The notes: a model not told the origin generated them from the letters alone. 12,351 bases of DNA from Woeseiaceae bacterium (GCA_013138675.1 WTCH01000216.1:1-12351); one strand, 5' to 3'; counted from the first letter of the stretch, positions 1 through 6,827 are shown. A program made the numbers and translations.

Positions 1-452
1 GGTGAAGTGAGTGAATCGGCATATGGAGTGACCAATTCCCTGTCGGCCTTCATGTTCGCTTCACGCTCGGTCAAAGCGCGTCGAAGCCCCGGACGCCTAT
101 GAAGATATGCGGCAAACTGATGTACGACAGCGTCCGCATAGTCATGTCTATCGAGTAGCCTCATTTGATATTGCAACGACCAGTTTCTATCGCTGAGTGC
201 GACCAACATGCTTTCAAATATGGCCGCATCGGAGTCGTCCAGCTCCTCATTCGCAATGCCTCTGGTCCAGACCTCAGAGTTGTCGCTTATTAAGCTCTGT
301 ATCTCGACCGATGCGGATACATGATTGGCTTCAATTTCGGCAAGTGCAATTTTCTGCGATTGCCGCATCTCCAGTCCAACAAAAATCAGTGACGCGACTA
401 TCGCCACGATTCCGACTAGCTCCGCTATCTCATTAAACTTTTTGAATTCCAC
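1..452 (-). CDS. Hypothetical single-pass membrane protein, 3' part outside window
   Basis: An uninterrupted minus-strand frame of 150 codons runs from a GTG at 452-450 off the left edge. The start is supported by GGAG at 464-461, eight bases upstream, and by an in-frame TAA at 470-468 just before it. Residues 9-27 form one hydrophobic segment, followed at once by LEMRQ (27-31); the rest is hydrophilic and probably helical, with Trp near residues 70 and 96. I do not recognise a named family. It has the same layout as the complete protein at 1905-2426, including E, R and Q at residues 28, 30 and 31, so the two may be distant paralogues. The C-terminus is unseen and no function can be assigned. 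The coding frame is well supported because it stays open over 450 bases with a sensible ribosome site. Confidence 0.75.
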   Translation of the reverse strand, partial: MEFKKFNEIAELVGIVAIVASLIFVGLEMRQSQKIALAEIEANHVSASVEIQSLISDNSEVWTRGIANEELDDSDAAIFESMLVALSDRNWSLQYQMRLLDRHDYADAVVHQFAAYLHRRPGLRRALTEREANMKADRELVTPYADSLTS

Positions 453-714
453 AATGAGATCTCCGAGTTATTGCAAGACGTGCAGGATGGGTCGTTCTGC
501 GAACGACTGCTATGGATCAATACCAGCCGCTGAGTATACATTCACGCGAGAGGCCGGTTACGGCCAGAAGCAGACACCCGCTATCTGGTTCTGCCCGGCA
601 AACCGTTATCCTCCCTGTGTTGTCCTTAGCGGCATACAGAGGGATCTGAGCGGAGTATGCTTAGGTAACAGCCATTGCGATCGATTCAGGCAACGTTACA
701 GGAGAGTATCTACC

Positions 715-1128
715 ATGACCGATACACTCTTTAGGTGGGATGACTCTTTCCTGATTGGGATTAAAGAACTGGACCACGAACACAAAATCCTGATCGAAGA
801 CATCAACAAACTCCATGAGAAACTGGCCGGGAGTGACGAGATGTCAGAGATTAGGAAATGTCTCGGTGATATTTGTGCTCGTATGCAAGCTCACTTCGCA
901 CTTGAGGAGCATGTGATGAAGGAACATGACTACGAGTTCTTTGATGAACACAAGCGCGAGCATGACGAATTTCTCGAAGATTACACCGAATACATGATGC
1001 GATTCCTCAATGCGCCGAGCATTTCCTTAAAGAATCCCATCGAGGAGTGCCTGAGGCAATGGGTTGTTGGTCACATTGCCACCAGTGACAAGAAAATGAG
1101 TCTGATATTCCAGGAAGAACACTCCTAA
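715..1128 (+). CDS. Bacteriohemerythrin
   Basis: A 137-residue, four-helix-bundle O2-binding protein with a non-haem di-iron centre. All seven expected iron ligands are visible: H23 (D-x-x-H at 20-23), H60 and E64 (HFALEEH), H79 and H83 (HKREH), H120 and D125 (HIATSD). Length and ligand spacing match stand-alone bacterial hemerythrins such as the Methylococcus protein, which carries O2 to membrane enzymes; sensing or storage is also possible. There is no signal peptide and no fused signalling domain, so it is probably cytoplasmic. I chose the ATG at 715 because GGAG at 701-704 lies ten bases upstream and the family fold begins there. A longer in-frame start at 325 would overlap the opposite-strand gene and add unrelated sequence. 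It stands alone, facing the marC-family gene. Confidence 0.95.
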   Translation: MTDTLFRWDDSFLIGIKELDHEHKILIEDINKLHEKLAGSDEMSEIRKCLGDICARMQAHFALEEHVMKEHDYEFFDEHKREHDEFLEDYTEYMMRFLNAPSISLKNPIEECLRQWVVGHIATSDKKMSLIFQEEHS

Positions 1129-1160
1129 GACAGAGCGATAGTAATTAATATCGACCCGGC

Positions 1161-1180
1161 TAGGTGATTATCGTCACCTA
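1161..1180. terminator. Possible hairpin terminator after hemerythrin gene
   Basis: Perfect 7-bp inverted repeat TAGGTGA / TCACCTA with a 6-base loop, 33 bases after the hemerythrin stop and between convergent genes. There is no following T run, so it would be a weak intrinsic terminator or only an mRNA 3'-end stabiliser. Confidence 0.3.
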
Positions 1181-1184
1181 ATCA

Positions 1185-1270
1185 AGTGTCCGCTTTGGGT
1201 CATTAGCAGCCGCTCAGTAAGTAGGAAATACTACCACCTGAGCGGCCGGTTTCAGTGCATACCGGACACT
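1185..1270. repeat. Nested palindrome, possible dispersed intergenic repeat
   Basis: An 86-base structure in the gap between convergent genes. Outer arms AGTGTCCG (1185-1192) and CGGACACT (1263-1270) enclose a 9-bp perfect pair GCCGCTCAG (1209-1217) and CTGAGCGGC (1238-1246). That pair encloses GTAG/CTAC (1221-1224, 1231-1234). A further pair, CCGGT (1246-1250) and ACCGG (1261-1265), offers an alternative fold. Neither side has a T run, so a simple terminator is unlikely. The start resembles a TGTCYGCTTTGG-type intergenic repeat that I recall from gammaproteobacterial genomes; that family link is from memory and unproven here. A partial look-alike lies at 562-577. Confidence 0.5.
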
Positions 1271-1303
1271 CGCCACTCAGTAGAAGGTAACTGCGAATAC
1301 TGT

Positions 1304-1894
1304 CTATCTGTTTCCGGAGTACAGGTCCGCACCGGTCAGGAACATTTGAATCGCAATCGCGACCAATATCATGCCCATCAGACGTTCGATCGCGACAAGG
1401 CCCCTTGGCCCGAGGCGCTCGGCCACCTGGCTTCCGAATAGCACAACAAGTGCTGTCCCGGCCCAGGCGACGGTGATTGCAATAAGCCATACCGGCCATC
1501 GGCTCGGCTCGTCACTCATCAGGAGCATCTCGACCGCAAGTACTGATGGTCCCGCTATATATGGAATTGCGAGCGGCACGATAAACGGTTCGCCTTGAAG
1601 GTCTTCCTGTAGAGACCGGCCACGTACTGGAAAGACCATCTTGAGCGCAATAAGAAAAAGGATTACGCCACCTGCGATCGTCAGCGCCGGCCCGGATATG
1701 CCGAGAATCCGCAAGAAAGGCTCCCCGGCAAACAAGAACACAACCATCACGAAATAGGCGATCAACAACTCTCGAACGATTACTGTCCTGCGCCGCTCCG
1801 GATCGACGTCCTTCAGCGCTGAAACGAAAAAGGGAACGTTCCCGAACGGATCGATGACCAGGAATAAGAGTACGATCGCTGATGCTATTGTCAT
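1304..1894 (-). CDS. MarC family (UPF0056) integral membrane protein
   Basis: A 196-residue polytopic inner-membrane protein with about six hydrophobic segments and the two proline-rich halves of the MarC family: DPFGNVPFF near residues 16-24 and IPYIAGPSVL in the second half. Length fits the family (about 200-220). E. coli members are MarC and YhgN; despite the name, a direct drug-efflux role is not established and the transported substrate is unknown. The ATG at 1894 is chosen because the N-terminus then starts at the first membrane helix; the longer frame up to 2017 overlaps the upstream gene with implausible Arg-rich sequence. It starts ten bases after the stop of the upstream hypothetical gene and has little Shine-Dalgarno sequence of its own, so translation is probably coupled. 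It is last in the yicC-led run. Confidence 0.9.
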   Translation of the reverse strand: MTIASAIVLLFLVIDPFGNVPFFVSALKDVDPERRRTVIVRELLIAYFVMVVFLFAGEPFLRILGISGPALTIAGGVILFLIALKMVFPVRGRSLQEDLQGEPFIVPLAIPYIAGPSVLAVEMLLMSDEPSRWPVWLIAITVAWAGTALVVLFGSQVAERLGPRGLVAIERLMGMILVAIAIQMFLTGADLYSGNR

Positions 1895-1904
1895 GATGCG
1901 TCGC

Positions 1905-2426
1905 TTATTGCCATGAGCCGTCGTCACCAATTTCCGGAAGACCCACCTCGCGCGCCAGTTCCTGCATGGCCTGGATGAAGCTTGTTTCAGAACGCGTAAA
2001 CGCAATGCCCAATTCATAGAATCGATGCAGGCTGCGACGCATGTTAGCGCGAATGTCGTTTCTGCAAATCTCGAATGGCACCAACCCTTCCTCGCACTGG
2101 AACCAATCGTTGTTCAACTCGGTCAGTCGTACATACATCCAAAACTCATAGCGTCGCTTTTCCTCTGCCGTCAGTATCTTTGACCATCCGAGTGAGCCCG
2201 GGAAGCCTTCGGCTTGTTCACGAAGCTTGACGTCGATCGGAATCAGATCGCCACCGTTGGCGAAGTCTGCAAGGATCTGCATATTGGTGTTGGTACGCTC
2301 CATGGAAATTTGCGCTTGCATCAACGTCGAGTTCTGACGGACCTCGTACACCAGCAGAATCAAGCCAATCAACACACCGACGTTCGCACCGAGAGCCAGC
2401 CATCGATTCAGTTTGTCGGTATTCAT
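1905..2426 (-). CDS. Hypothetical single-pass membrane protein
   Basis: A 173-residue protein of unknown function. Residues 9-27 are a hydrophobic membrane segment, followed by YEVRQNS and a 140-residue hydrophilic, likely helical region rich in Trp, Glu and Arg, with Cys near residues 111 and 120. No catalytic motif is recognised. The start ATG at 2426 has GAGGG at 2436-2432, five bases upstream. The gene sits 21 bases after the yicC stop and ten bases before the marC-family start, so all three are probably cotranscribed. Layout and the E-x-R-Q positions (28, 30, 31) match the incomplete protein at 1-452, pointing to a small lineage-specific family. One could read it as a membrane-anchored sensor or scaffold domain, but nothing in the sequence proves this. 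Confidence 0.85.
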   Translation of the reverse strand: MNTDKLNRWLALGANVGVLIGLILLVYEVRQNSTLMQAQISMERTNTNMQILADFANGGDLIPIDVKLREQAEGFPGSLGWSKILTAEEKRRYEFWMYVRLTELNNDWFQCEEGLVPFEICRNDIRANMRRSLHRFYELGIAFTRSETSFIQAMQELAREVGLPEIGDDGSWQ

Positions 2427-2447
2427 AGCAACCCTCGAAAGTAACGC

Positions 2448-3314
2448 TTACTCGACGTTCTGAATTTGCTCGCGCATCTGTTCGATAAGAACCTTGAGCT
2501 CGACGGCCGCCTTCGTCGTTTGTGCGTCTGCTGATTTCGAGCCGAGAGTGTTCGCTTCGCGATTGAGTTCCTGCATCAGAAAGTCGAGCCGTCGGCCGAC
2601 GGCTTCGTCGCTAGTGAGAACCTGGCGTATCTCGATGATGTGACTTTCAAGCCGGTCGAGTTCTTCATCGACATCAAGCTTCTGTGAAATCAAGGCGAGC
2701 TCGACTTCGAGACGTGCCGGATCGGCCTCAACATCGAGTCGCTCAATGCGCTCTCGTTGTTTCGCGTGGGCACCTTCGAGAACAACGGGAAGTCGTTCGC
2801 GAACCGATGCTGCGAGAGCCGCGATGTCGTTGCAGCGCGTCTCAAGCATTTCACTAATGCGCTCGCCTTCACTTCGGCGCATCTCGGCCATCGACTGCAG
2901 CGCTCTGTCGAGGAGTGTCGCCGCTTCATGCTGCAGTGGTTCGGCGTCAATTTCGGTTTCAGTTATAACGCCGGGCCAGCGCAGGATATCAATGGCATTC
3001 GGTGGAGAGGCATCGGCGATGGCATTGCCAATTTCTGTGACCCGTGTACCGATCAAATTAACCAAATCGGCGTTAAGCTTCATCTCCGATTGCTTGTCGA
3101 AGGCACGTCGAAAATGCAGCGCACATTCAACCTTGCCGCGATTGAGCACCGCGGACACCTGCTGCTTGAACGCTTGCTCGATAGGCCGAAATTCGTCGGG
3201 CATTCGGCACTGCACATCGCGATAACGATGGTTGACCGCGCGCAATTCCCACGTCATTGTGCCGGCGCCTGAGTCGGCTGACTGCCGTGCAAAGCCTGTC
3301 ATACTGTATAACAT
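2448..3314 (-). CDS. yicC: YicC family endoribonuclease-like protein
   Basis: A 288-residue protein, almost the same length as E. coli YicC (287). The N-terminal YicC domain spans roughly residues 1-155 (SMTGFAR at 4-10, VNHRYRD, RGKVEC, DILRWPGV). The C-terminal DUF1732 domain carries the hallmark EAVGRRLDFLMQE, NREANTL and the ending ELKVLIEQMREQIQN, nearly identical to the E. coli protein. YicC proteins are reported to be RNases or RNase-associated factors acting on RNA decay in the cytoplasm. The ATG at 3314 gives MLYSMTGF, aligned with the E. coli start; the frame open back to 3467 runs into the divergent phosphatase gene and is not used. It is the first gene of the minus-strand run and is divergent from the PP2C-rph operon, a position in keeping with its RNA role. 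Confidence 0.96.
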   Translation of the reverse strand: MLYSMTGFARQSADSGAGTMTWELRAVNHRYRDVQCRMPDEFRPIEQAFKQQVSAVLNRGKVECALHFRRAFDKQSEMKLNADLVNLIGTRVTEIGNAIADASPPNAIDILRWPGVITETEIDAEPLQHEAATLLDRALQSMAEMRRSEGERISEMLETRCNDIAALAASVRERLPVVLEGAHAKQRERIERLDVEADPARLEVELALISQKLDVDEELDRLESHIIEIRQVLTSDEAVGRRLDFLMQELNREANTLGSKSADAQTTKAAVELKVLIEQMREQIQNVE

Positions 3315-3354
3315 CGATTCATTGTTAATGAAGTAACCAAAGCCCGCAACCGCA
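3301..3354. promoter_or_regulatory. Divergent promoter region, yicC / PP2C
   Basis: Only 40 bases separate the two divergent start codons, so promoters must overlap the ends of the genes. On the plus strand TATAAC (3307-3312) is a 5/6 match to a -10 element 42 bases before the phosphatase ATG, but its -35 is poor. On the minus strand a TTGCGG with 17-base spacing to AACAAT is a weak candidate for yicC. These are pattern matches only. Confidence 0.3.
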
Positions 3355-4101
3355 ATGCAGATTGAATACGCCAAGGTGTCCGCACTAGGAGACCGGTCCG
3401 ACAACCAGGACCGGGCTGCCGTCGTTGTTGCAGACGAAGCGGCCCTGATGCTCGTGTTCGATGGCATGGGCGGGCATTCGGATGGCGCTCAGGCTGCCGA
3501 AACGGGCCTTAAGGTCGTGCAGGACCTGTTCATGGACGCGACGTTGCCGATCTTCGATCCCCAGGGCTTTCTTTACATGGCGCTGTCACGCGCACATGAT
3601 GAGGTCGTCAATCTGGGCAAAAACGTGGCTGTCGATTTCCGGCCACGCGCGACCTGTGCAGTCTGTCTTGTTCAGGAAGGCGGTTCGTATTGGGCCCACA
3701 TTGGTGACAGCCGCATCTACCAGGTGCGCAATGGCATCGTGCTGGAGCGCTCACGCGACCACAGCCATGTCGAAGTGCTTATTCAGGAAGGCGCCATCAC
3801 TGAAGAGGAAGCGCTCGATCATCCAATGCGCAATTTCGTGGAGTGTTGCATCGGCGGAGACAAACCGGTGCCGGACATGAGTATTACCGGTAAGCGCGCG
3901 CTGTTGCCCGGAGACGTGTTGTTGGCCTGTTCAGACGGACTATGGTCGGGGCTCAGCGATGAGGCCATGGCACAGATTGGTGTGTCGGGCGAGAACACCC
4001 TTGTCGCAAATCTCAAAGAGCTCAGCATGCAGGCGTTGAACGCTAATGCGCCTTACAGTGACAACACGACCGGAACAGCATTGCGCTGGGCCGGCGAATA
4101 A
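3355..4101 (+). CDS. PP2C-family serine/threonine protein phosphatase
   Basis: A 248-residue, single-domain, soluble PP2C (PPM) phosphatase that removes phosphate from Ser/Thr using two metal ions. The signature motifs occur in order: GDRSDNQDR (12-20, with R14 as phosphate-contacting Arg and D19), FDGMGGH (35-41, metal ligand D36), HIGDSRIY (115-122), CSDGLW (192-197, metal ligand D194) and YSDNTT (234-239, metal ligand D236). The size matches stand-alone bacterial PrpC/Stp enzymes. The ATG at 3355 starts the domain directly but lacks a clear Shine-Dalgarno site, so expression may be weak or the start slightly different. It is followed 15 bases later by rph. No Ser/Thr kinase gene lies in the window, so its partner kinase and substrates are unknown. 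Confidence 0.94.
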   Translation: MQIEYAKVSALGDRSDNQDRAAVVVADEAALMLVFDGMGGHSDGAQAAETGLKVVQDLFMDATLPIFDPQGFLYMALSRAHDEVVNLGKNVAVDFRPRATCAVCLVQEGGSYWAHIGDSRIYQVRNGIVLERSRDHSHVEVLIQEGAITEEEALDHPMRNFVECCIGGDKPVPDMSITGKRALLPGDVLLACSDGLWSGLSDEAMAQIGVSGENTLVANLKELSMQALNANAPYSDNTTGTALRWAGE

Positions 4102-4116
4102 TAACGGAGAGCGACA

Positions 4117-4827
4117 ATGCGCCCAAGCGGCCGCGATGCCGACCAGATGAGGGTCGTGCGTTTTACCCCTGATTTCACACGCCACGCCGAAGGCAGCGTG
4201 CTGGCAGAATTTGGCGACACGCGCGTGCTTTGTACGGCAAGCGTCGAAAAGCGTGTGCCGCCGTGGCTGCGCGGTAGTGGCGGCGGCTGGGTGACGGGTG
4301 AGTACGGCATGTTGCCCCGAGCCACGAACACACGCTCATCACGTGAGGCAACGCGCGGCAAACAAGGTGGCCGAACGCTCGAAATTCAGCGGCTGATTGG
4401 CCGCTCGCTGCGCGCAATCATCAACCTTGAAGCGCTTGGCGAACGCACCGTCACACTCGACTGCGACGTGTTGCAGGCGGATGGTGGCACGCGCACTGCC
4501 TCAATTAGCGGTGCCTATGTTGCGTTGTCGATCGCGATGCAACGCATGGGAAAGGCCATTCCAAAGAATCCGCTGTATGGGCAAGTCGCCGCGGTTTCTG
4601 TCGGAATCTATCGCGGAATGCCGGTACTTGATCTGGATTACCCGGAAGACTCCGAGGCCGAAACGGACATGAACGTCGTTATGAATGAGGCCGGCAATTT
4701 CATCGAAGTGCAGGGCACGGCCGAAGGTCACGCATTCACCAATGATGAGTTCAACGCAATGCTTGATCTCGCCAGGAAAGGCATCGGCGAGATTATCGTC
4801 GCACAAAACGAAGTACTTGCCGGTTAA
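4117..4827 (+). CDS. rph: Ribonuclease PH
   Basis: A 236-residue phosphorolytic 3'-5' exoribonuclease that trims tRNA precursors and other RNAs using inorganic phosphate; it forms a cytoplasmic hexameric ring. The sequence follows E. coli Rph closely: MRPSGR start, HAEGSVL and FGDT (23-35), EYGMLPR (62-68), GKQGGRT with R86, CDVLQADGGTRTAS with R126 (phosphate site), EDSEAETDMN with D178 and D184 (metal/catalytic), and VQGTAEG. It is full length, with none of the C-terminal frameshift found in some E. coli K-12 strains. GGAG at 4106-4109 lies seven bases before the ATG. It sits between the phosphatase gene (15-base gap) and rdgB (5-base gap), so cotranscription is likely. Confidence 0.98.
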   Translation: MRPSGRDADQMRVVRFTPDFTRHAEGSVLAEFGDTRVLCTASVEKRVPPWLRGSGGGWVTGEYGMLPRATNTRSSREATRGKQGGRTLEIQRLIGRSLRAIINLEALGERTVTLDCDVLQADGGTRTASISGAYVALSIAMQRMGKAIPKNPLYGQVAAVSVGIYRGMPVLDLDYPEDSEAETDMNVVMNEAGNFIEVQGTAEGHAFTNDEFNAMLDLARKGIGEIIVAQNEVLAG

Positions 4828-4832
4828 GGCAG

Positions 4833-5450
4833 TTGCGTTCGCGGCCAGAGAAAATAGTCCTCGCCAGCGGCAACGCCGGCAAACTCAAAGAACTTTCCAG
4901 GATTCTCGGCGACCTCAACTTCGACGTCGTTCCGCAATCAGATTTCAATGTCAGCGACGCCGATGAAACTGGCAGCACGTTTGTCGAGAACGCCCTCATC
5001 AAAGCGCGCCATGCGGTGGCTGCAACCGGTCTTGCCGCCATAGCGGACGACTCGGGGCTGGCGGTCGATGCGCTTGACGGCCGGCCGGGTGTCTACTCGG
5101 CACGTTATTCGGGTCCCGGTGCTACCGATGACAACAACATCGATCGACTCCTGGAGGAGCTCGATGGCGTACCTGATGAACAACGCACCGCGGCATTTCA
5201 CTGCGTTGCCTGTTTCCTCACCCCCGACGACCCTGATCCCATCGTTGCCGAAGGCGAATGGCGCGGCTCGATTCTCCGCGTGCGGCGTGGTGATGGCGGC
5301 TTCGGTTACGACCCGGTGTTTCTCGATCCAGAGCTCGGCTGCAGTTCGGCAGAACTCGGTGCTGACGAAAAGAATGCGCGTAGCCATCGTGGCAAAGCGC
5401 TGCAAAAGCTCGCTGTGAAGCTCAAGACGCTGGAATGGAAACAAACCTGA
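4833..5450 (+). CDS. rdgB: RdgB/HAM1 family non-canonical purine NTP pyrophosphatase
   Basis: A 205-residue enzyme that hydrolyses dITP, ITP and XTP to monophosphates, keeping deaminated purines out of DNA and RNA. Motifs: SGNAGK (12-17, nucleotide binding), FVENALIKARHA, IADDSGLAVD (catalytic/metal D72-D73), PGVYSARYSG, GGFGYDPVF and SHRGKAL. Length is close to E. coli RdgB (197). The start is uncertain: the frame gives TTG at 4833, five bases after the rph stop, with AAGG only three bases upstream. No ATG or GTG lies nearby in frame, and the conserved core begins at residue 7, so the TTG is the most plausible start, probably by translational coupling to rph. The 3' end overlaps hemW by 16 bases. 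Confidence 0.95.
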   Translation: MRSRPEKIVLASGNAGKLKELSRILGDLNFDVVPQSDFNVSDADETGSTFVENALIKARHAVAATGLAAIADDSGLAVDALDGRPGVYSARYSGPGATDDNNIDRLLEELDGVPDEQRTAAFHCVACFLTPDDPDPIVAEGEWRGSILRVRRGDGGFGYDPVFLDPELGCSSAELGADEKNARSHRGKALQKLAVKLKTLEWKQT

Positions 5451-6604
5451 CACTTGACGAGCTGCCGCCGCTGTCACTCTATGTGCATCTGCCGTGGTGC
5501 GTTCGCAAATGCCCTTACTGCGATTTCAATTCGTACACGATGGGCGACGATGCGCCACGCGAACGCTATCTTGATGCATTGCTCACAGATCTCGATGTTG
5601 AGTCGCAGCGCGCCAACGGCCGCGAACTAATCAGCGTCTTCCTGGGCGGTGGAACACCAAGCATATTCTCACCGTCGCAAATTGGCAGGCTACTGGACGG
5701 CGTGGGTAAGCGATTCGCCCTGAACAGCGACATTGAGGTAACGATGGAGGCAAATCCGGGCACCGTTGAATGTGGTGATCCGGTCGGTTATCGGCGGGCG
5801 GGCGTCAATCGCCTGTCCATCGGCGCACAGAGCTTCTCGCCCGAGGCACTCGAGGCACTGGGCCGTATACACAGTGTTGATGACATAGAACGTGCGGTTG
5901 GGGAGGCGCGTGAGGCAGGCTTTGACAACATCAATCTGGACGTGATGTATGGCCTGCCTGGGCAGTCAGTTGAGGCCGCATTGTTCGACCTGGAACAGGG
6001 GGCTCGACTGGAGGCGAATCACCTATCTTGGTATCACCTCACGCTTGAGCCGAATACGGTATTTCATGCGCGCCCGCCAGCCGGCATGCCAGACCAGGAG
6101 AAAAGCGCGGAGATTCAGGACCAGGGACAGGCCCTGCTTGCCGAACTGGCGTTTGAGCAATACGAGGTGTCGGCCTACGCCAGGGACCGCAAGCGCTGCA
6201 AACATAATCTCAATTACTGGTCGTTTGGCGATTACCTGGCCGTCGGCGCCGGTGCGCATGGCAAGTTATCGGACCATGCCGGTGTATGGCGTTACGCCAA
6301 GCCTGCGAATCCAAAACAGTACCTGGAGACGACCGAGAGCGGCACACAGGTGTCTGATCCCCAGCCGCTGGCGCCGCCGGACCGGCTGTTCGAGTTTATG
6401 CTGAACGTTTCGCGCCTGAATGAGGGCTTCACCGAGCAGCATTTCACCGCCAGGACGGGCCTGCCGGTCGCGGCGTTGCATAAGCGACTTGAGGCGCCAG
6501 TCGGGAAGGGGCTGATCGAGCTTTCGGCGGGCGATTCCTGGCAGGTGACGCCGCTCGGACGGCGTTTTTTGAACGATTTGCAGGCCGATTTCCTGCCGGA
6601 ATAG
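5435..6604 (+). CDS. hemW: Radical SAM haem chaperone HemW
   Basis: A 389-residue radical SAM protein. The 4Fe-4S cluster motif C22-x3-C26-x2-C29 (WCVRKCPYCDFN) is followed by GGGTPS (71-76) and MEANPGT, and by the HemW-specific CKHNLNYW (255-262). A C-terminal HemN-type domain follows. These marks separate it from true oxygen-independent coproporphyrinogen III oxidase (HemN), although databases often use that older name. E. coli and Lactococcus HemW bind haem and deliver it to respiratory proteins. The ATG at 5435 lies inside rdgB in another frame and puts PLSLYVHLPWC where E. coli HemW has PLSLYIHIPWC. Overlap with rdgB suggests coupled translation. It is last in the phosphatase-rph-rdgB-hemW run. 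A terminator-like hairpin lies inside its 3' end. Confidence 0.96.
   Translation: METNLTLDELPPLSLYVHLPWCVRKCPYCDFNSYTMGDDAPRERYLDALLTDLDVESQRANGRELISVFLGGGTPSIFSPSQIGRLLDGVGKRFALNSDIEVTMEANPGTVECGDPVGYRRAGVNRLSIGAQSFSPEALEALGRIHSVDDIERAVGEAREAGFDNINLDVMYGLPGQSVEAALFDLEQGARLEANHLSWYHLTLEPNTVFHARPPAGMPDQEKSAEIQDQGQALLAELAFEQYEVSAYARDRKRCKHNLNYWSFGDYLAVGAGAHGKLSDHAGVWRYAKPANPKQYLETTESGTQVSDPQPLAPPDRLFEFMLNVSRLNEGFTEQHFTARTGLPVAALHKRLEAPVGKGLIELSAGDSWQVTPLGRRFLNDLQADFLPE
6548..6570 (+). terminator. Terminator-like hairpin inside the 3' end of hemW
   Basis: ACGCCG (6548-6553), a 6-base loop and CGGCGT (6560-6565) run directly into six Ts (6565-6570), the textbook shape of an intrinsic terminator. 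It lies 34 bases before the hemW stop, within codons for TPLGRRFLN. The sequence fits; whether it stops RNA polymerase on a translated message is unknown. It may be chance. Confidence 0.35.
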
Positions 6605-6613
6605 CTATAGCCG

Positions 6614-6622
6614 TTATTCACA
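6614..6622 (+). promoter_or_regulatory. DnaA box match
   Basis: TTATTCACA, an exact match to the TTATNCACA DnaA-box consensus, ten bases after the hemW stop. It is separated from the paired boxes by an AT-rich stretch. Confidence 0.5.
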
Positions 6623-6802
6623 AGACAGCGGGTATGCCTATATTTTCAGTACAAGAGCCGTCCCAGCTCATTTTGAGTGTCGCGAAAGTCTCGCAACACG
6701 TTGTTTTTATTATCCTTATCAAAATGGTCACAAAATCGTCATTTTGACAACCGTGCTTGAAAATCCGCACCTTAGGTCACTCGTTCAATTTTCTTCCACA
6801 GA

Positions 6803-6827
6803 GTTATCCACAGGATCTGTGGATAAC
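6803..6827. promoter_or_regulatory. Paired, inverted perfect DnaA boxes forming a palindrome
   Basis: TTATCCACA at 6804-6812 and its exact reverse complement at 6818-6826 sit within a 25-base palindrome of 11-bp arms (GTTATCCACAG / CTGTGGATAAC) and a 3-base GAT centre. Each arm is a perfect strong DnaA box. A GATC site (6814-6817) lies in the middle, so Dam methylation or SeqA could act here if the organism has them. It ends 21 bases before the -35 of the rpmE promoter, so DnaA-dependent control of rpmE, DnaA titration or replication initiation are all possible. Confidence 0.65.

Noticed and set aside
552..565. GGCCG-GTTA-CGGCC short hairpin before the hemerythrin gene
   Set aside because: A 5-bp stem 150 bases from the start, with no T run or partner structure; not worth a separate feature.
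325..714. Upstream extension of the hemerythrin reading frame
   Set aside because: It overlaps the opposite-strand gene, has no family similarity, and a good ribosome site precedes the ATG at 715.
6719..6747. 8-bp inverted repeat TCAAAATG/CATTTTGA with a 13-base loop
   Set aside because: The loop is long, there is no T run after it, and AT-rich sequence makes chance pairing likely; noted only within the gap entry.
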